NCBI RefSeq assembly: GCF_036456085.1
Contig: NZ_CP138632.1
Coordinates: forward strand, 248,001 to 312,000
Length of the DNA: 64,000 bases
Direction: 5' to 3'
DNA from: Veillonella parvula
Lineage (GTDB): Bacteria > Bacillota > Negativicutes > Veillonellales > Veillonellaceae
In this document: piece after piece, positions 53,051 to 62,998 of the stretch
Layout of the letters: every line of letters starts with the position of its first letter
How positions within the stretch are numbered: the first letter of the stretch is position 1
Notes under the pieces: generated by a model
The model's input: the letters and a program-made list of their open reading frames with translations, nothing else
Database searches by the model: none
Told to the model about the DNA's origin: nothing
Made by a program: the position numbers and the translations under genes

Positions 53051-54094
53051 ATGGTTTTTCTAACATCTTTGCAAAGTATCATACCTATTGTGCTACTTAT
53101 TTTGTTAGGATATATATTAAAAGGGCGGGGCATGTTTAACCCCACCTTTAGTGGTAATTTATCGCGATTTATCATGTCGGTTGCATTACCAGCGGGAGTA
53201 TTTGTATCTGTATTACATCACCTACATACTTCAGATATATGGAATTTACGATATGGCATGTTAGTAGTTGTCCTAACATATATTATTGCATATATCGTAG
53301 CGTTCATTATGATGAAAATGTTGAAAGTTCCTAAAGGACGACGTGGTATTTTCATCAATATGGTAGTAAATGATAACTGCTTGTTTATTGGGTTACCAGT
53401 GCAAATTGCACTCTTTGGACAAGAGGCGTTGCCGTATTTTTTGTTATATTACATCGGTAACACTATTTCCGTATGGATGGTAGGGGTATTCCTCATAGAA
53501 CTAGATCCACTGCCAAATTCTGAAGTAGATTTTAATAATGACACCCATAAGATTGATAGTATACATAATAGTTCAGTATTTACTGAAGGTAAAAGCAAGA
53601 AGCCTAAATTTGATTGGAAGAAGTTATTACCACCACCTTTGATAGGTTTTTTTGTGGCATTAATCTTCTTATTCTTTGAAATTCCTTTACTTCCAATTTT
53701 GCATACTACCTTGAATTACTTAGGTGATATGGTAACCCCATTATCCTTGATTTATATAGGTATTGTACTTCATGATGCGGGCTTAAAAAGCATGCGTTTA
53801 AATAAAGACTCCATCGGTGGGATTATAGGACGCTTTGTCATTTCCCCGATTATTATGTTCTGTTTGATTACGGCTTTACAATATGGAGCAGGCATTGTTC
53901 TAGAACCAATTGCAATCATTACCTTTGTTGTACAATCAGCAGGACCTGTTATTGCAGTATTGCCAATTGTAGCGAATGAATCAAAAGCTGATTTGCCATT
54001 TGCTACAGGTCTAGTCATGATTAGTACCATACTATTTGTTGTAGTAATTCCAATCATAATGGAAATTTTAACAATGATAGGTATACAGGCTTAA
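53051..54094 (+). CDS. AEC family (auxin efflux carrier-like) transporter
   Basis: 347 aa with about ten hydrophobic segments in two five-helix halves: LQSIIPIVLLILLGYILKGRGMFNP at the start, VVNDNCLFIGLPVQIALFG near residue 108 and QSAGPVIAVLPIVANESKADLP near the C terminus. Bacterial members move malate, malonate or other organic acids. A hydrophilic loop of ~45 residues separates the halves. GGGAGGT precedes the ATG. The divergent gap to 52829 holds the promoters. Confidence 0.87.
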   Translation: MVFLTSLQSIIPIVLLILLGYILKGRGMFNPTFSGNLSRFIMSVALPAGVFVSVLHHLHTSDIWNLRYGMLVVVLTYIIAYIVAFIMMKMLKVPKGRRGIFINMVVNDNCLFIGLPVQIALFGQEALPYFLLYYIGNTISVWMVGVFLIELDPLPNSEVDFNNDTHKIDSIHNSSVFTEGKSKKPKFDWKKLLPPPLIGFFVALIFLFFEIPLLPILHTTLNYLGDMVTPLSLIYIGIVLHDAGLKSMRLNKDSIGGIIGRFVISPIIMFCLITALQYGAGIVLEPIAIITFVVQSAGPVIAVLPIVANESKADLPFATGLVMISTILFVVVIPIIMEILTMIGIQA

Positions 54095-54124
54095 AATAAG
54101 GAGAAGATTAAAATAAGTAAATAA

Positions 54125-54174
54125 AAAATAGGTTCCTAATGGTCATATAGGTGACTATTAGGAACCTATTTTTA
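54125..54174. terminator. AGGTTCCTAATAG palindrome, copy 4
   Basis: AAATAGGTTCCTAATGGTCA and TGACTATTAGGAACCTATTT with a short centre, between convergent genes and followed by TTTT. Acts as a bidirectional terminator. Confidence 0.83.
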
Positions 54175-54192
54175 TGTAAGTATATACAGCTC

Positions 54193-55749
54193 TTATCTAA
54201 AGAATCTACCAACGAGTGGCATGCTTGCACCATCGTTTTTATTAAGGCCTTTTAAAAGAACCATGATAATTACGTACAGTAGTAACCCTTCAATACCAGT
54301 GAGTATAAAGTTAGCCCACATTGGTAAGATACCTGTTAAATAGTGGTAACTCATGAAAATGAGTACGCCCATAACACCGGCACTGACCACGTTTTTCCAA
54401 AGAAGGGAAATATCAAGGAAGTAGCCTGTGTACTTTTTGATATAAATCAAGTTGAGTAACGCCGCAAAGCCTATATCAGCAACGGTTGCCCAGGCGGCAC
54501 CGCCGATGCCCAGCCAAGGAATAGCAGTCAGTGTCCAGTTAAGGATAACCTTGATTATGAGGGAAATCCCCATATTTATGACTGGAATACGTGGCCTGTT
54601 GAGACCTTGTAAGATACCTGTTGTTACTTGATGTACACCTAGGAAGAATATCGAGAACGCCGTGATCTGCGTTGCTAGTTCTGCCTTAGGCGCATTGTAA
54701 ATCAGTGTAACGGTGGGGGCAGCAAGTACATACAATAGCACTGTAAATGGTACGGTTGCCATAAATGTTAGTCGCATAGAACCTGCAGTGCGATCATATA
54801 TACCTTGATGATCGCGTTTTGCAAAGGCATGAGAGATAGCTGGTACAATGCTTGTCGCAAGGGCTGCGGTAATGATGGTAGCCAAGTTGATGAGCGGTAC
54901 CGCCATCCCAGTAAGGTAACCGAAGAGTTCTGTTACTTCGTTCATCGGGAATCCAGCATCTAATAAGCGACGTGGTACGATAAGTAAATCGAGATTCGCC
55001 GTCAACGGTAACATGATACTTGCTAAGGAAATTGGTATGGACAATGTTAAGAGTCGTGACAAAATTTCTTTAGCTGATTCACGAGGACCATCGTAACTTT
55101 CACCAGTACTACTAGCCTTAGGTAATTTGTAGTAATAATACAACAGCACCAGGAAGGCCCCAAAAGCACCTACACCTGCACCCAAGCTAGCGCCACCTGC
55201 TGCGGCTGGTAAACCGTAAGGTAATAAAATAGCAGCAGCACCGAGCATAACGATAACCCGTAGTAATTGTTCTACAATTTGGCTAATCGCCGTGGGCGTC
55301 ATCATTTCATAGCCTTGGATATACCCGCGGAAACAGGAAATCCATGTTACAAAGAATACTGCCGGAGCGAGCGCGATGATAGAGTAGTAGGCACGGCTTT
55401 CAGCAATGAGACCACTAGAGATTAACCAATCTGCACCAAAGTACATGGCAAGACTGGCGATAAAACCTGTTATAGTCAACATTGTAAAAGAAATATTGAA
55501 TACTCTCTTAGCACCACCAAAGTCGTGTAAGGCTAATCGTTCTGCCGTCAAAATAGAGATGGCAATCGGCACACCTGCGCTCGAAATTTGTAATAGTAAC
55601 AAATAGATAGGAAAGGCCATCTGGTAGATACCGATGCCTTCACCACCCAAGATGCGAGATAGAAGAATCCAGTTGATACTACCGATGGCTTTCACTACGA
55701 AACCGGCAATTGTTAAAATTAAGGTTCCTTTTAAAAATCCACTAGCCAT
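54193..55749 (-). CDS. MOP-superfamily lipid II/polysaccharide flippase (MurJ/SpoVB-like)
   Basis: 518 aa with about 14 hydrophobic segments. The start SGFLKGTLILTIAGFVVKAIGSINWILLSRILG and PIAISILTAERLA match SpoVB/polysaccharide exporter proteins; CFRGYIQGYEMMTPTAISQIVEQLLRV is a hallmark of the group. These flip lipid-linked cell-wall or surface glycan precursors across the inner membrane. The gene begins 3 bp after the aldolase stop on the same strand, so the two are co-transcribed. Confidence 0.88.
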   Translation of the reverse strand: MASGFLKGTLILTIAGFVVKAIGSINWILLSRILGGEGIGIYQMAFPIYLLLLQISSAGVPIAISILTAERLALHDFGGAKRVFNISFTMLTITGFIASLAMYFGADWLISSGLIAESRAYYSIIALAPAVFFVTWISCFRGYIQGYEMMTPTAISQIVEQLLRVIVMLGAAAILLPYGLPAAAGGASLGAGVGAFGAFLVLLYYYYKLPKASSTGESYDGPRESAKEILSRLLTLSIPISLASIMLPLTANLDLLIVPRRLLDAGFPMNEVTELFGYLTGMAVPLINLATIITAALATSIVPAISHAFAKRDHQGIYDRTAGSMRLTFMATVPFTVLLYVLAAPTVTLIYNAPKAELATQITAFSIFFLGVHQVTTGILQGLNRPRIPVINMGISLIIKVILNWTLTAIPWLGIGGAAWATVADIGFAALLNLIYIKKYTGYFLDISLLWKNVVSAGVMGVLIFMSYHYLTGILPMWANFILTGIEGLLLYVIIMVLLKGLNKNDGASMPLVGRFFR

Positions 55750-55752
55750 TGA

Positions 55753-56682
55753 TTATAGTTTGTTAGAAGAACCTAATACATTTTTGATTTTGTGAGCTAC
55801 CATGCCTTTAATAGCATCACGAGCAGGTCCTAAATATTTACGTGGGTCAAACTCAGATGGGTTTTGAGCCAAGTATTCACGTACAGATGCAGTCATAGCA
55901 AGGCGAAGGTCTGTATCAATATTGATTTTGCAAACCGCCATTTGAGCTGCTTTACGAAGCATTTCTTCAGGTACGCCTTGTGCGCCAGGGATGTTGCCAC
56001 CAAATTCATTACATTTTGCTACGAATTCAGGCAATACGGAGGATGCCCCATGCAATACGATTGGGAAGTTAGGCAATAATTCGCCCACTTTTTTCAAACG
56101 ATCAAAATCGAGGTAAGGGTTGCCTTTGAATTTGTATGCACCGTGGCTAGTACCAATAGCGATTGCTAAGGAGTCTACACCTGTGAGATGGACAAACTCA
56201 GCAGCTTGTTCAGGATCAGTGAAGCGAGCATCTGCATCAGATACGTTTACATCATCTTCAACGCCTGCTAAACGGCCCAATTCTGCTTCTACTACAACGC
56301 CGTGAGCGTGAGCATATTCAACAACTTGTTTTGTGATTTTTACATTTTCATCGAAATCATGATGCGATGCATCAATCATAACGGATGTAAAACCACCATC
56401 TACACAGTCTTTACAAATTTCGAAGGAATCGCCGTGGTCAAGGTGAAGAGCGATTGGTAGATTGCTGTCTTCAAGAGCGGCTTCCACAAGTTTTACAAGG
56501 TAAATATGTTTAGCATATTTACGTGCGCCTGCAGATACTTGCAAGATAAGAGGAGATTGTTCCTCTTTTGCTGCATCTACAATACCTTGTACGATTTCCA
56601 TGTTGTTTACATTGAAAGCGCCAACAGCATAGCCGCCTTCATAGGCTTTTTTGAACATTTCTGTAGTAGTAACTAATGGCAT
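55753..56682 (-). CDS. fba: Class II fructose-bisphosphate aldolase
   Basis: 309-aa zinc-dependent aldolase interconverting fructose 1,6-bisphosphate with DHAP and glyceraldehyde 3-phosphate. Motifs: GAFNVNNMEIVQGIVDAA, ALHLDHGDSFE with the catalytic Asp and first Zn His near residue 83, SVMIDASHHDFDENV, AELGRLAGVED, AIGTSHGAYKF (Zn His) and VLHGASSVLPE (Zn His), then NIDTDLRLA for phosphate binding. The ATG at 56682 follows AAGGAGGA; the earlier in-frame ATG is not supported. Veillonella cannot use sugars well, so a gluconeogenic role is likely. Confidence 0.95.
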   Translation of the reverse strand: MPLVTTTEMFKKAYEGGYAVGAFNVNNMEIVQGIVDAAKEEQSPLILQVSAGARKYAKHIYLVKLVEAALEDSNLPIALHLDHGDSFEICKDCVDGGFTSVMIDASHHDFDENVKITKQVVEYAHAHGVVVEAELGRLAGVEDDVNVSDADARFTDPEQAAEFVHLTGVDSLAIAIGTSHGAYKFKGNPYLDFDRLKKVGELLPNFPIVLHGASSVLPEFVAKCNEFGGNIPGAQGVPEEMLRKAAQMAVCKINIDTDLRLAMTASVREYLAQNPSEFDPRKYLGPARDAIKGMVAHKIKNVLGSSNKL

Positions 56683-56930
56683 GTTGTCCTCCTTGGCCAT
56701 AGGGCCTGTTATATCATGTTATTAATACCGTGACTGCTAATATTTCTAGCTTGTAAGAACTAGATGAATTTCTGTTATTGCAATCATATATCAATTCAAG
56801 TTAAGTATATCAAGAAACACTATAAAGGGCCAATATTTTTTGTATAACTTATGCATAAATTTCGTCTTATTTTGTGACCCATATGGGTTATTTCTGTGTG
56901 TTAGCATTTATTTAGTGGTGTTATATCAGA

Positions 56931-57896
56931 TCAATCATTCAGCAATACATTCATATCCTCTGGCATCTCTGCATGCAGTTCGAGCCATTCATTTGTTATG
57001 GGATGGTAAAAGCTTATGCGCGATGCATGCAGTGCTTGGCGTTGAATAGATTCTAGATGACCACCGTATAAGTCATCACCAGCTAGTGGATACCCTAGTT
57101 GAGATAAATGAACTCGAATCTGATGAGTGCGCCCTGTGTGTAATAAGCATTGCACATGAGTAAAGTGATTATAAGCTATTATAGAGTTGTCAGCTGGACA
57201 TATATTACTATTATTAATCATATCATCAGAGTTGTTTTTACTATAGTTAATTTTGCTTATATTTTTACTAACTACTGTTATATCCGTGCGAGCCGGCTTT
57301 CCTTGGTCTGTACAACAACGTTCAATGATACTGCCTGGTTTACGACCTATAGGCCAGTTAATGCTTATAGGCACAGAAGGGAGATGTCCTTCTACAATGG
57401 CGTCGTAGCTTTTGTAAAAATGGGTGTGTTTTTTATCAAAAGCATGTTGGACCACTGATGTTTTAGCAATGATAACAATACCTGAGGTATCCTTATCTAA
57501 TCGGTGTACGGGATGGAAATCATAATACTGATTTGTTTCTTGGTAGTAATGAAGTACACCATTTGCTAGCGTATGATCTCGTACGGTAGACGTAGGGTGC
57601 ATAAGAATACCAGCCGCCTTATTAATGACTAAAATATATTCGTCCTCATATATGATATCTAGTTCCATAGGGCTTAAACTAAACTCTTGCTCTGGTGTTA
57701 ACTTCATAATGAGATGATCACGACCATGAATAAGCGTATTCCAGGTAGCAGGTTTACCATTAACTGTTATGATGGCATCACTTCGTAAACGTCGTCTCAT
57801 GCGATGGGAGATATGCTGTTGTTTTATAATATGATTTATAGATTGTGTGTGTACATCAAAATCTACAATTAAGTCGATTATTGTTGCTGTTTTCAT
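56931..57896 (-). CDS. RluA-family pseudouridine synthase
   Basis: 321 aa. Converts uridine to pseudouridine in rRNA or tRNA. An N-terminal S4-like region (VHTQSINHIIKQQHISHRMRRRLRSDAIITVNG) is followed by VINKAAGILMHPT and the catalytic motif HPVHRLDKDTSGIVIIAK with Asp near residue 137. HVQCLLHTGRTHQIRVHLSQLGYPLAGDDLYGG is the C-terminal signature. A poorly conserved insert of ~30 residues (SKNISKINYSKNNSDDMINN) interrupts the last third. The exact target nucleotide is unknown. Confidence 0.9.
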   Translation of the reverse strand: MKTATIIDLIVDFDVHTQSINHIIKQQHISHRMRRRLRSDAIITVNGKPATWNTLIHGRDHLIMKLTPEQEFSLSPMELDIIYEDEYILVINKAAGILMHPTSTVRDHTLANGVLHYYQETNQYYDFHPVHRLDKDTSGIVIIAKTSVVQHAFDKKHTHFYKSYDAIVEGHLPSVPISINWPIGRKPGSIIERCCTDQGKPARTDITVVSKNISKINYSKNNSDDMINNSNICPADNSIIAYNHFTHVQCLLHTGRTHQIRVHLSQLGYPLAGDDLYGGHLESIQRQALHASRISFYHPITNEWLELHAEMPEDMNVLLND

Positions 57897-58122
57897 ACGT
57901 ATTATTATAACAAATAAAATAAAAATGAAGAATTTTTCATAGTTCGTTGTTTTTATGAAGGTCCATATAGTATAATTTGAATTATTAAATTTTATACATT
58001 ATTTATGTGTGAACTTTTTTTACTGTAAAACTGTGTGTTTAGTTATAACAGTATATTTTATGAACTATATATGTATGTTAACGACTGTATAGTTATAGCT
58101 TATTCTATAAAAGGAGAGGTTT

Positions 58123-59718
58123 ATGAATATTAACAAGAAATCTGTATTAGTCGCATGTGTGTTAGCGGCTATGTCTACAACAACTTTTGCGGCATCTACT
58201 ACAACATCTACTAGTAGCACAACGGTAACAAACCACGATACACCAACATCTACTAGTACACGTGTAACTCGTGAGGAACATACAACGACTACATCAACTT
58301 CTACTGTTCGTACAGAGAGCTCTAGCTCCTCTAAAAGCACAAAAGCTAGCGTAGGAGTTATGACTCCTCAAAAAATTGAAGAGCGTAGTGCACTTTCTGG
58401 CTATATCGCAGCTGATGTGGCGAGCGCATTAAACCCTTATCGCAATGCTCCTAAATCTTTAAAATCTGGTAAAGGCACTACTTTCAAAAATGACGAAGTC
58501 CTTGAACATGGTGTATTGGCAGCTATGAAACAAGGTGGTAAATGGGGTGTTATCCGTCCAGATGGTACCGTTGCTATTGAGCCTAAATATAAAGAAATTA
58601 AAGATGTTGATTATAAAACGGGCAATGTGTTAGCTCAAGTAGATAAGAAAACAGACACTTGGGTTACGCCTAAGGGTATAGAAATCTCTGAAGAGGAAGC
58701 TTTAAAAGAACGTGTAAAACAAGAAGCAACTCAAGAGTATGCAAGCGATTCTTATGTAGAGTTTAAAGAAAAAGGCAAATATGGCTTTAAAACTACTGAT
58801 GATAAAGTAGTGATTGCTCCACAATTCCGTCAAATCGTGACTGGATTTAGCGAAGATCGTGCTTTTGTTAAAAATGCTAAAGGTAAAATTGTAGCGATTG
58901 ATGGTACTGGTAAAGAATTATTTAATGCTCCATCTAAAGAGGTATATAGATACCGTAATGGTCTTGCTGAATACCGTCGTTCCGTGAGTGGCTTTAATTT
59001 AGGTGGCCTTGTAGGTGGCTTCATCGTGGGCGGTATCCTTGGAGGTGCGCTTTTAGGTGGTCAACATTATCACGTAGGTGGTTTTGCCTATGATGGTGCA
59101 AAACGTGGCTATATTGATCGTTCTGGTAATATTGTAATCGACAGCAAAAAAGATAAAGTATGGCCTATCACAGCTTATGGTACGGTAATCAAAGATGCTG
59201 GTAACTTATACTTTGTGAACCGTAAAGGTGAAGTTGTTATTCAACCAGGCGATTACGATGCAGGTGAAATGGATAAATTAAATGGTCTATTGGCGTTAAG
59301 AGACAATAAGACTGAGAAATGGGGCATTTTCGATGTATCAACAGGTAAGCAAGTAGTAACCTTCAAATATGATTCTATTTCTTTTGCAGGGACTGATCGT
59401 TTAGTAGTTGTGAAAGATCATGTTAAAAACCTTATCGATATGAATAGTGGTAAATCCTTGTATTCTGCTCAAACAGAAGCAACTATTGAACCGTTCAACA
59501 ACGATACTGTAACATGGGTTCATACTGGTAAAGAGGGCTATACAATCATAGATAATAATGGTCATATTTTATTTAGAGATACAAATAAACTTATTGAAGA
59601 CGCTAAGTCCTTTAACCATGGTTTTAGCTCTGTTAAGTCTAAAGGCAAATGGGGAATCATGAACTCCAAAGGTGAATGGCTTGTACAACCTACATATGAT
59701 GCGGTAAACGTTTTATAA
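58123..59718 (+). CDS. Secreted WG-repeat protein
   Basis: 531 aa. Signal peptide (MNINKKSVLVACVLAAMSTT, cleavage near FAA), then a Thr/Ser-rich stretch of ~60 residues, then WG-type beta repeats: KWGVIRPDGTVAIEPKYKEI (~145), KYGFKTTDDKVVIAPQFRQI (~225), RGYIDRSGNIVIDSKKDKV (~330), KWGIFDVSTGKQVVTFKYDS (~400) and KWGIMNSKGEWLVQPTYDAV at the end. A Gly-rich segment GGLVGGFIVGGILGGALLGG (~295) could insert in a membrane. Role unknown; surface exposure is likely. GGAGAGG precedes the ATG. Confidence 0.87.
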   Translation: MNINKKSVLVACVLAAMSTTTFAASTTTSTSSTTVTNHDTPTSTSTRVTREEHTTTTSTSTVRTESSSSSKSTKASVGVMTPQKIEERSALSGYIAADVASALNPYRNAPKSLKSGKGTTFKNDEVLEHGVLAAMKQGGKWGVIRPDGTVAIEPKYKEIKDVDYKTGNVLAQVDKKTDTWVTPKGIEISEEEALKERVKQEATQEYASDSYVEFKEKGKYGFKTTDDKVVIAPQFRQIVTGFSEDRAFVKNAKGKIVAIDGTGKELFNAPSKEVYRYRNGLAEYRRSVSGFNLGGLVGGFIVGGILGGALLGGQHYHVGGFAYDGAKRGYIDRSGNIVIDSKKDKVWPITAYGTVIKDAGNLYFVNRKGEVVIQPGDYDAGEMDKLNGLLALRDNKTEKWGIFDVSTGKQVVTFKYDSISFAGTDRLVVVKDHVKNLIDMNSGKSLYSAQTEATIEPFNNDTVTWVHTGKEGYTIIDNNGHILFRDTNKLIEDAKSFNHGFSSVKSKGKWGIMNSKGEWLVQPTYDAVNVL

Positions 59719-59833
59719 TATAATTGGTTGTAGAATCTCTATGAAGTTGTATTGCCCTTAGTTCTGGCTTAATTAGTATTTTTTAGTTATAGTTCTTAGC
59801 TATAGACTAAATACAACAGAATAGCGTTATATA

Positions 59834-59877
59834 GAACTAGCAATGTACATATATTATGTATGTTGCTAGTTTTTTAT
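59834..59877 (+). terminator. Terminator after the WG-repeat gene
   Basis: AACTAGCAATGTACATA and TGTATGTTGCTAGTT pair around TATTA, followed by TTTTTA. The remainder of 59719-60127 is AT-rich; TATAAT at 60008-60013 is a likely -10 for yajQ. Confidence 0.8.
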
Positions 59878-60127
59878 ATTATTTGTCTTGTGTATTGCAT
59901 AACCGTATTAGAAAACTTTCACTATACTTATAAAAGCTTCATTAATACATAGCTAACAATTATAATTAAGAAAATCGATTTACCTAGAAAATAAGCGTAT
60001 TTTAAGGTATAATTATAGAGATGTATTCCGATTTGGTGTAGTTTTACACTTTCACTTGGAATATGAGGATGATGAAAGTAATGCTATGAACCTTATGCCC
60101 AATAGGTTCAGGTGTAGGAGGTATAAA

Positions 60128-60622
60128 ATGGCTAAAGATTGTTCCTTTGACGTTGTGTCCGAAGTGGATATGCAGGAAGTGGATAATGCGGTAAACCAAG
60201 CGAAAAAAGAGATTGGTACGCGCTATGATTTCCGTGGTTCTAAAGCGGAAATTAGTCTTGAAGGCGACACTATCAAAATCATCGGTGATGATGAATACAA
60301 ATTGAATGCCATTATCGATGTATTAAAAGGCAAGATGGTTAAACGTAACGTAGCGATTAAAAATCTTGACTACGGCAAAGTTGAACCAGCAGCAGGTGCA
60401 ACAGTTCGCCAAATCATTACGATTAAAAAAGGCATTACTAAAGAAAATGCTAAAGAAGTAGTAAAAGCAATTAAAAACATGAAAATTAAGGTACAAGCAT
60501 CTATCCAAGAGGACCAAGTGCGCGTATCTGGTAAGGATAAAGATGATTTGCAAGCAGTAATCCAAATGTTAAAACAATTGGATATTCCTGTTGAATTGCA
60601 ATTCGTTAACTTCCGTTCTTAA
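60128..60622 (+). CDS. yajQ: YajQ family protein (UPF0234)
   Basis: 164 aa. Two-domain nucleotide-binding protein; a Xanthomonas member binds cyclic di-GMP. Sequence is typical: [65 protein letters not shown] and the C-terminal [25 protein letters not shown]. The frame is open to 60056, but TAGGAGGT precedes the ATG at 60128, so that start is used. It lies 70 bp upstream of the cobalamin operon. Confidence 0.93.
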   Translation: MAKDCSFDVVSEVDMQEVDNAVNQAKKEIGTRYDFRGSKAEISLEGDTIKIIGDDEYKLNAIIDVLKGKMVKRNVAIKNLDYGKVEPAAGATVRQIITIKKGITKENAKEVVKAIKNMKIKVQASIQEDQVRVSGKDKDDLQAVIQMLKQLDIPVELQFVNFRS

Positions 60623-60692
60623 TAACATATGTCCATAGGATAGGTTAGTTAGACTCGTTTGAGTCGCTAATACTATCAGTGTAGGAGACCTT

Positions 60693-61811
60693 ATGAAAGT
60701 GGAGGACATGAAGGGTGGATATACCACAGGTTCATGTGCTACGGCAGGTATGAAAGCTGGTTTATTGGCCCTCTTAGATAAGAATATTGTGGACCAAGTG
60801 GTCATTGAGAACCCTCAAGGTCAATATATTGAGGTTCCTATTAAAGCGATAGAGGTTATATCCGATATAGAGGCAAAGGTGACCGTCATGAAAGACGGCG
60901 GTGACGATCCTGATGTAACTCATGGCAATGATGTGGAAACGACAGTGACCCTTGATAATACTGGTGAACTGCGATTCCGAGCCGGTTTTGGTGTAGGTAC
61001 TGTAACGAAACCAGGCCTTGCTATGCCACCAGGAGAACCGGCTATCAATCCAGGGCCCCGGGCAATGATGAAAATAGTTTTTGAAGAACATTGTGTCCAT
61101 GGTCAAGGTGTGACGGTAACCGTTAGTGTTCCTAATGGTAAGGTATTAGCTAAGAAAACATTAAATCATACACTTGGTATCGAAGGTGGCATTTCCATTA
61201 TTGGTACTACCGGTATTGTTAAGCCTATGAGTGAAGAAGGGTTTAAGAACTCGTTAGTGCCACAGTTGAAAGTTATGAAGGCTAACGGATGTGAAACAGC
61301 TGTTCTCGTACCGGGGCGTATCGGTCAAGATCTTGCAGAGCAAGTATTAGGTATTCATAAGAACCAAATGGCAGAAACGAGTAACTTTATCGGATTTATG
61401 CTAGAAAAGGCTGTACAGATTGGATTCAAGCGAATCTTAATTATCGGTCATATCGGTAAGTTAATCAAACTAGCTAGTGGTAGCTTCCATACTCATAATC
61501 GCATGAGTGATGGCCGTATGGAAAGTATCGTGGCCTATGCTGCTTTAGAAGGAGCATCCCAAGAGGTGTGTGAAGAGTTATTTAATTGCCAAACCACAGA
61601 GTCTACATTCCCTATCTTGGAGCGAGAAGGATTGACTGGTGTGTACCAACGTGTTGTAGATCGTGCATCTTTACGTAGTGAGCGCTATATTGCTAACGAA
61701 GCAGAGGTGGGCATCATTATTACGACCTTAAAAGGCGAAATCTTGGCAATGGATAAGCATGCAAAAGAGATAGGAGAACTTGAACATTGGCACATACCTT
61801 GTATATCGTAG
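60693..61811 (+). CDS. cbiD: Cobalt-precorrin-5B C1-methyltransferase
   Basis: 372 aa. Adds the C1 methyl group to cobalt-precorrin-5B in the anaerobic (early cobalt) B12 route. GGYTTGSCATAGMKAGLLALL at residues ~7-27 is the CbiD signature, with PPGEPAINPGPRAMM, GTTGIVKPMSEEGF and HIGKLIKLASGSFHTHNRMSDGRM also diagnostic. Ribosome-binding site TAGGAGA. First of an overlapping series cbiD-E-T-F-G; no cobalamin riboswitch was recognised just upstream. Confidence 0.96.
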   Translation: MKVEDMKGGYTTGSCATAGMKAGLLALLDKNIVDQVVIENPQGQYIEVPIKAIEVISDIEAKVTVMKDGGDDPDVTHGNDVETTVTLDNTGELRFRAGFGVGTVTKPGLAMPPGEPAINPGPRAMMKIVFEEHCVHGQGVTVTVSVPNGKVLAKKTLNHTLGIEGGISIIGTTGIVKPMSEEGFKNSLVPQLKVMKANGCETAVLVPGRIGQDLAEQVLGIHKNQMAETSNFIGFMLEKAVQIGFKRILIIGHIGKLIKLASGSFHTHNRMSDGRMESIVAYAALEGASQEVCEELFNCQTTESTFPILEREGLTGVYQRVVDRASLRSERYIANEAEVGIIITTLKGEILAMDKHAKEIGELEHWHIPCIS

Positions 61812-62413
61812 GCATTGGTCCGGGTAATCCTGATTATGTGGTGCCTAGAGGCCTTAATTTAATTAAACATGCTACAGTATTGGTAGGCAGTGAACGGTCC
61901 TTAGAGGACTTTCAAGAGCCTGGCCAAATTACATATCCTGTAACGGGTAAGCTCAGCGTATTAGCGGAGCAAATTGAGCGTGAGCTCAACAACCATGACG
62001 TTGTAGTTATGGTTAGTGGCGATACAGGCTATTATAGCTTATTGCCATATTTAAAGAAAAAATTCCCTGCTAATCCTATTGAGGTGGTACCAGGCATTAG
62101 TTCTATGACCTTTGCCTTTGCTCGACTCAATGAGGTGTGGCATGATGCGGATTTAATGAGCTTTCACGGTCGCCAACCGGCACCAGAGAAACTCGTATAT
62201 GAAGCAGGTAAAAAGATGGGATTCTTAACTGACCCAGAATATAATCCAGCGCATATTGCGCGTATTTTAATAGATGCAGGTTGGCCAAAAGAAACGAGAG
62301 CGGCGGCCCTTGAACGCTTGAGTTATGATGATGAAAAAATCGTAGACTCTACGCTAGAGGTGTTAACTGAGCTCGAAGGCTTTGGTCATTCTGTAATGGT
62401 GGTACTAGGATGA
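61787..62413 (+). CDS. cbiE: Cobalt-precorrin-7 C5-methyltransferase (CbiE)
   Basis: 208 aa of the tetrapyrrole methylase family. MAHTLYIVGIGPGNPDYVVP is the SAM-binding start, then VVMVSGDTGYYSLLPYL, PGISSMTFAFARLNE and DADLMSFHGRQPA. Methylates C5 in the anaerobic B12 pathway. It starts at TTG (61787) behind TAGGAGA and overlaps the end of cbiD by 25 bases. In this operon CbiE and CbiT are separate proteins rather than a CobL fusion. Confidence 0.93.
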   Translation: MAHTLYIVGIGPGNPDYVVPRGLNLIKHATVLVGSERSLEDFQEPGQITYPVTGKLSVLAEQIERELNNHDVVVMVSGDTGYYSLLPYLKKKFPANPIEVVPGISSMTFAFARLNEVWHDADLMSFHGRQPAPEKLVYEAGKKMGFLTDPEYNPAHIARILIDAGWPKETRAAALERLSYDDEKIVDSTLEVLTELEGFGHSVMVVLG

Positions 62414-62997
62414 GACATTTTTTCGGAATTCCTGATGAGGAGTTTATCCGCGGCGATGTGCCGATGACAAAGTGCGAAATTCGCAAAGCCGTTATGAATG
62501 AGGCGCGCATCGAGGAGGATAGCATCGTCCTTGACGTAGGTGCTGGTACGGGCTCTATTTCTATTGAAGCAGCCTTGGCAGCTCCTAAAGGGCATGTATA
62601 TGCAATTGAGCGCTTTGATAAAGGCATCGACCTTATCAATGAGAATATAAAGAAATTCAATGTAAATAATATGACCGTAATCAAATCCAAAGCTCCTGAA
62701 GGCATGGAAGAATTGCCTGAGCTTGATGCGGTTATCATCGGAGGTAGCGCTGGTGGTATGACAGGCATCATGGACGAAGCGCAACGTCTTTTAAAAGTAG
62801 GCGGCCGTCTAGTAGTAACTGCTGTAACGATGGAGACTGGTTATACAATCTTGAAAGAGTTGAAAGGTCGTCCTTTCACGTATGAAGGCTACCAAATGTC
62901 CATCAGCCGTTACCGCAAGGCTGGTCCCTATCATTTGTTAGACCCATTGAGTCCAATTTTCATTGTATCTGCAACGCGTATCGCAGAAGGAGAGTAA
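62410..62997 (+). CDS. cbiT: Cobalt-precorrin-6B C15-methyltransferase, decarboxylating (CbiT)
   Basis: 195 aa class I SAM methyltransferase; methylates C15 and decarboxylates the C12 acetate. FFGIPDEEFIRGDVPMTKCEIRKAVM at the N terminus is a CbiT hallmark; the SAM site is VLDVGAGTGSISIEAAL near residue 39, with VYAIERFDKGIDLINENIKKF. The ATG overlaps the cbiE stop by four bases. Confidence 0.95.
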   Translation: MRHFFGIPDEEFIRGDVPMTKCEIRKAVMNEARIEEDSIVLDVGAGTGSISIEAALAAPKGHVYAIERFDKGIDLINENIKKFNVNNMTVIKSKAPEGMEELPELDAVIIGGSAGGMTGIMDEAQRLLKVGGRLVVTAVTMETGYTILKELKGRPFTYEGYQMSISRYRKAGPYHLLDPLSPIFIVSATRIAEGE

Positions 62998-62998
62998 T

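Noticed and set aside
59719-60692. Cobalamin riboswitch ahead of the cbi genes
   Set aside because: I looked for the conserved GCCACTG region and flanking stems and did not find them between 59719 and 60692.
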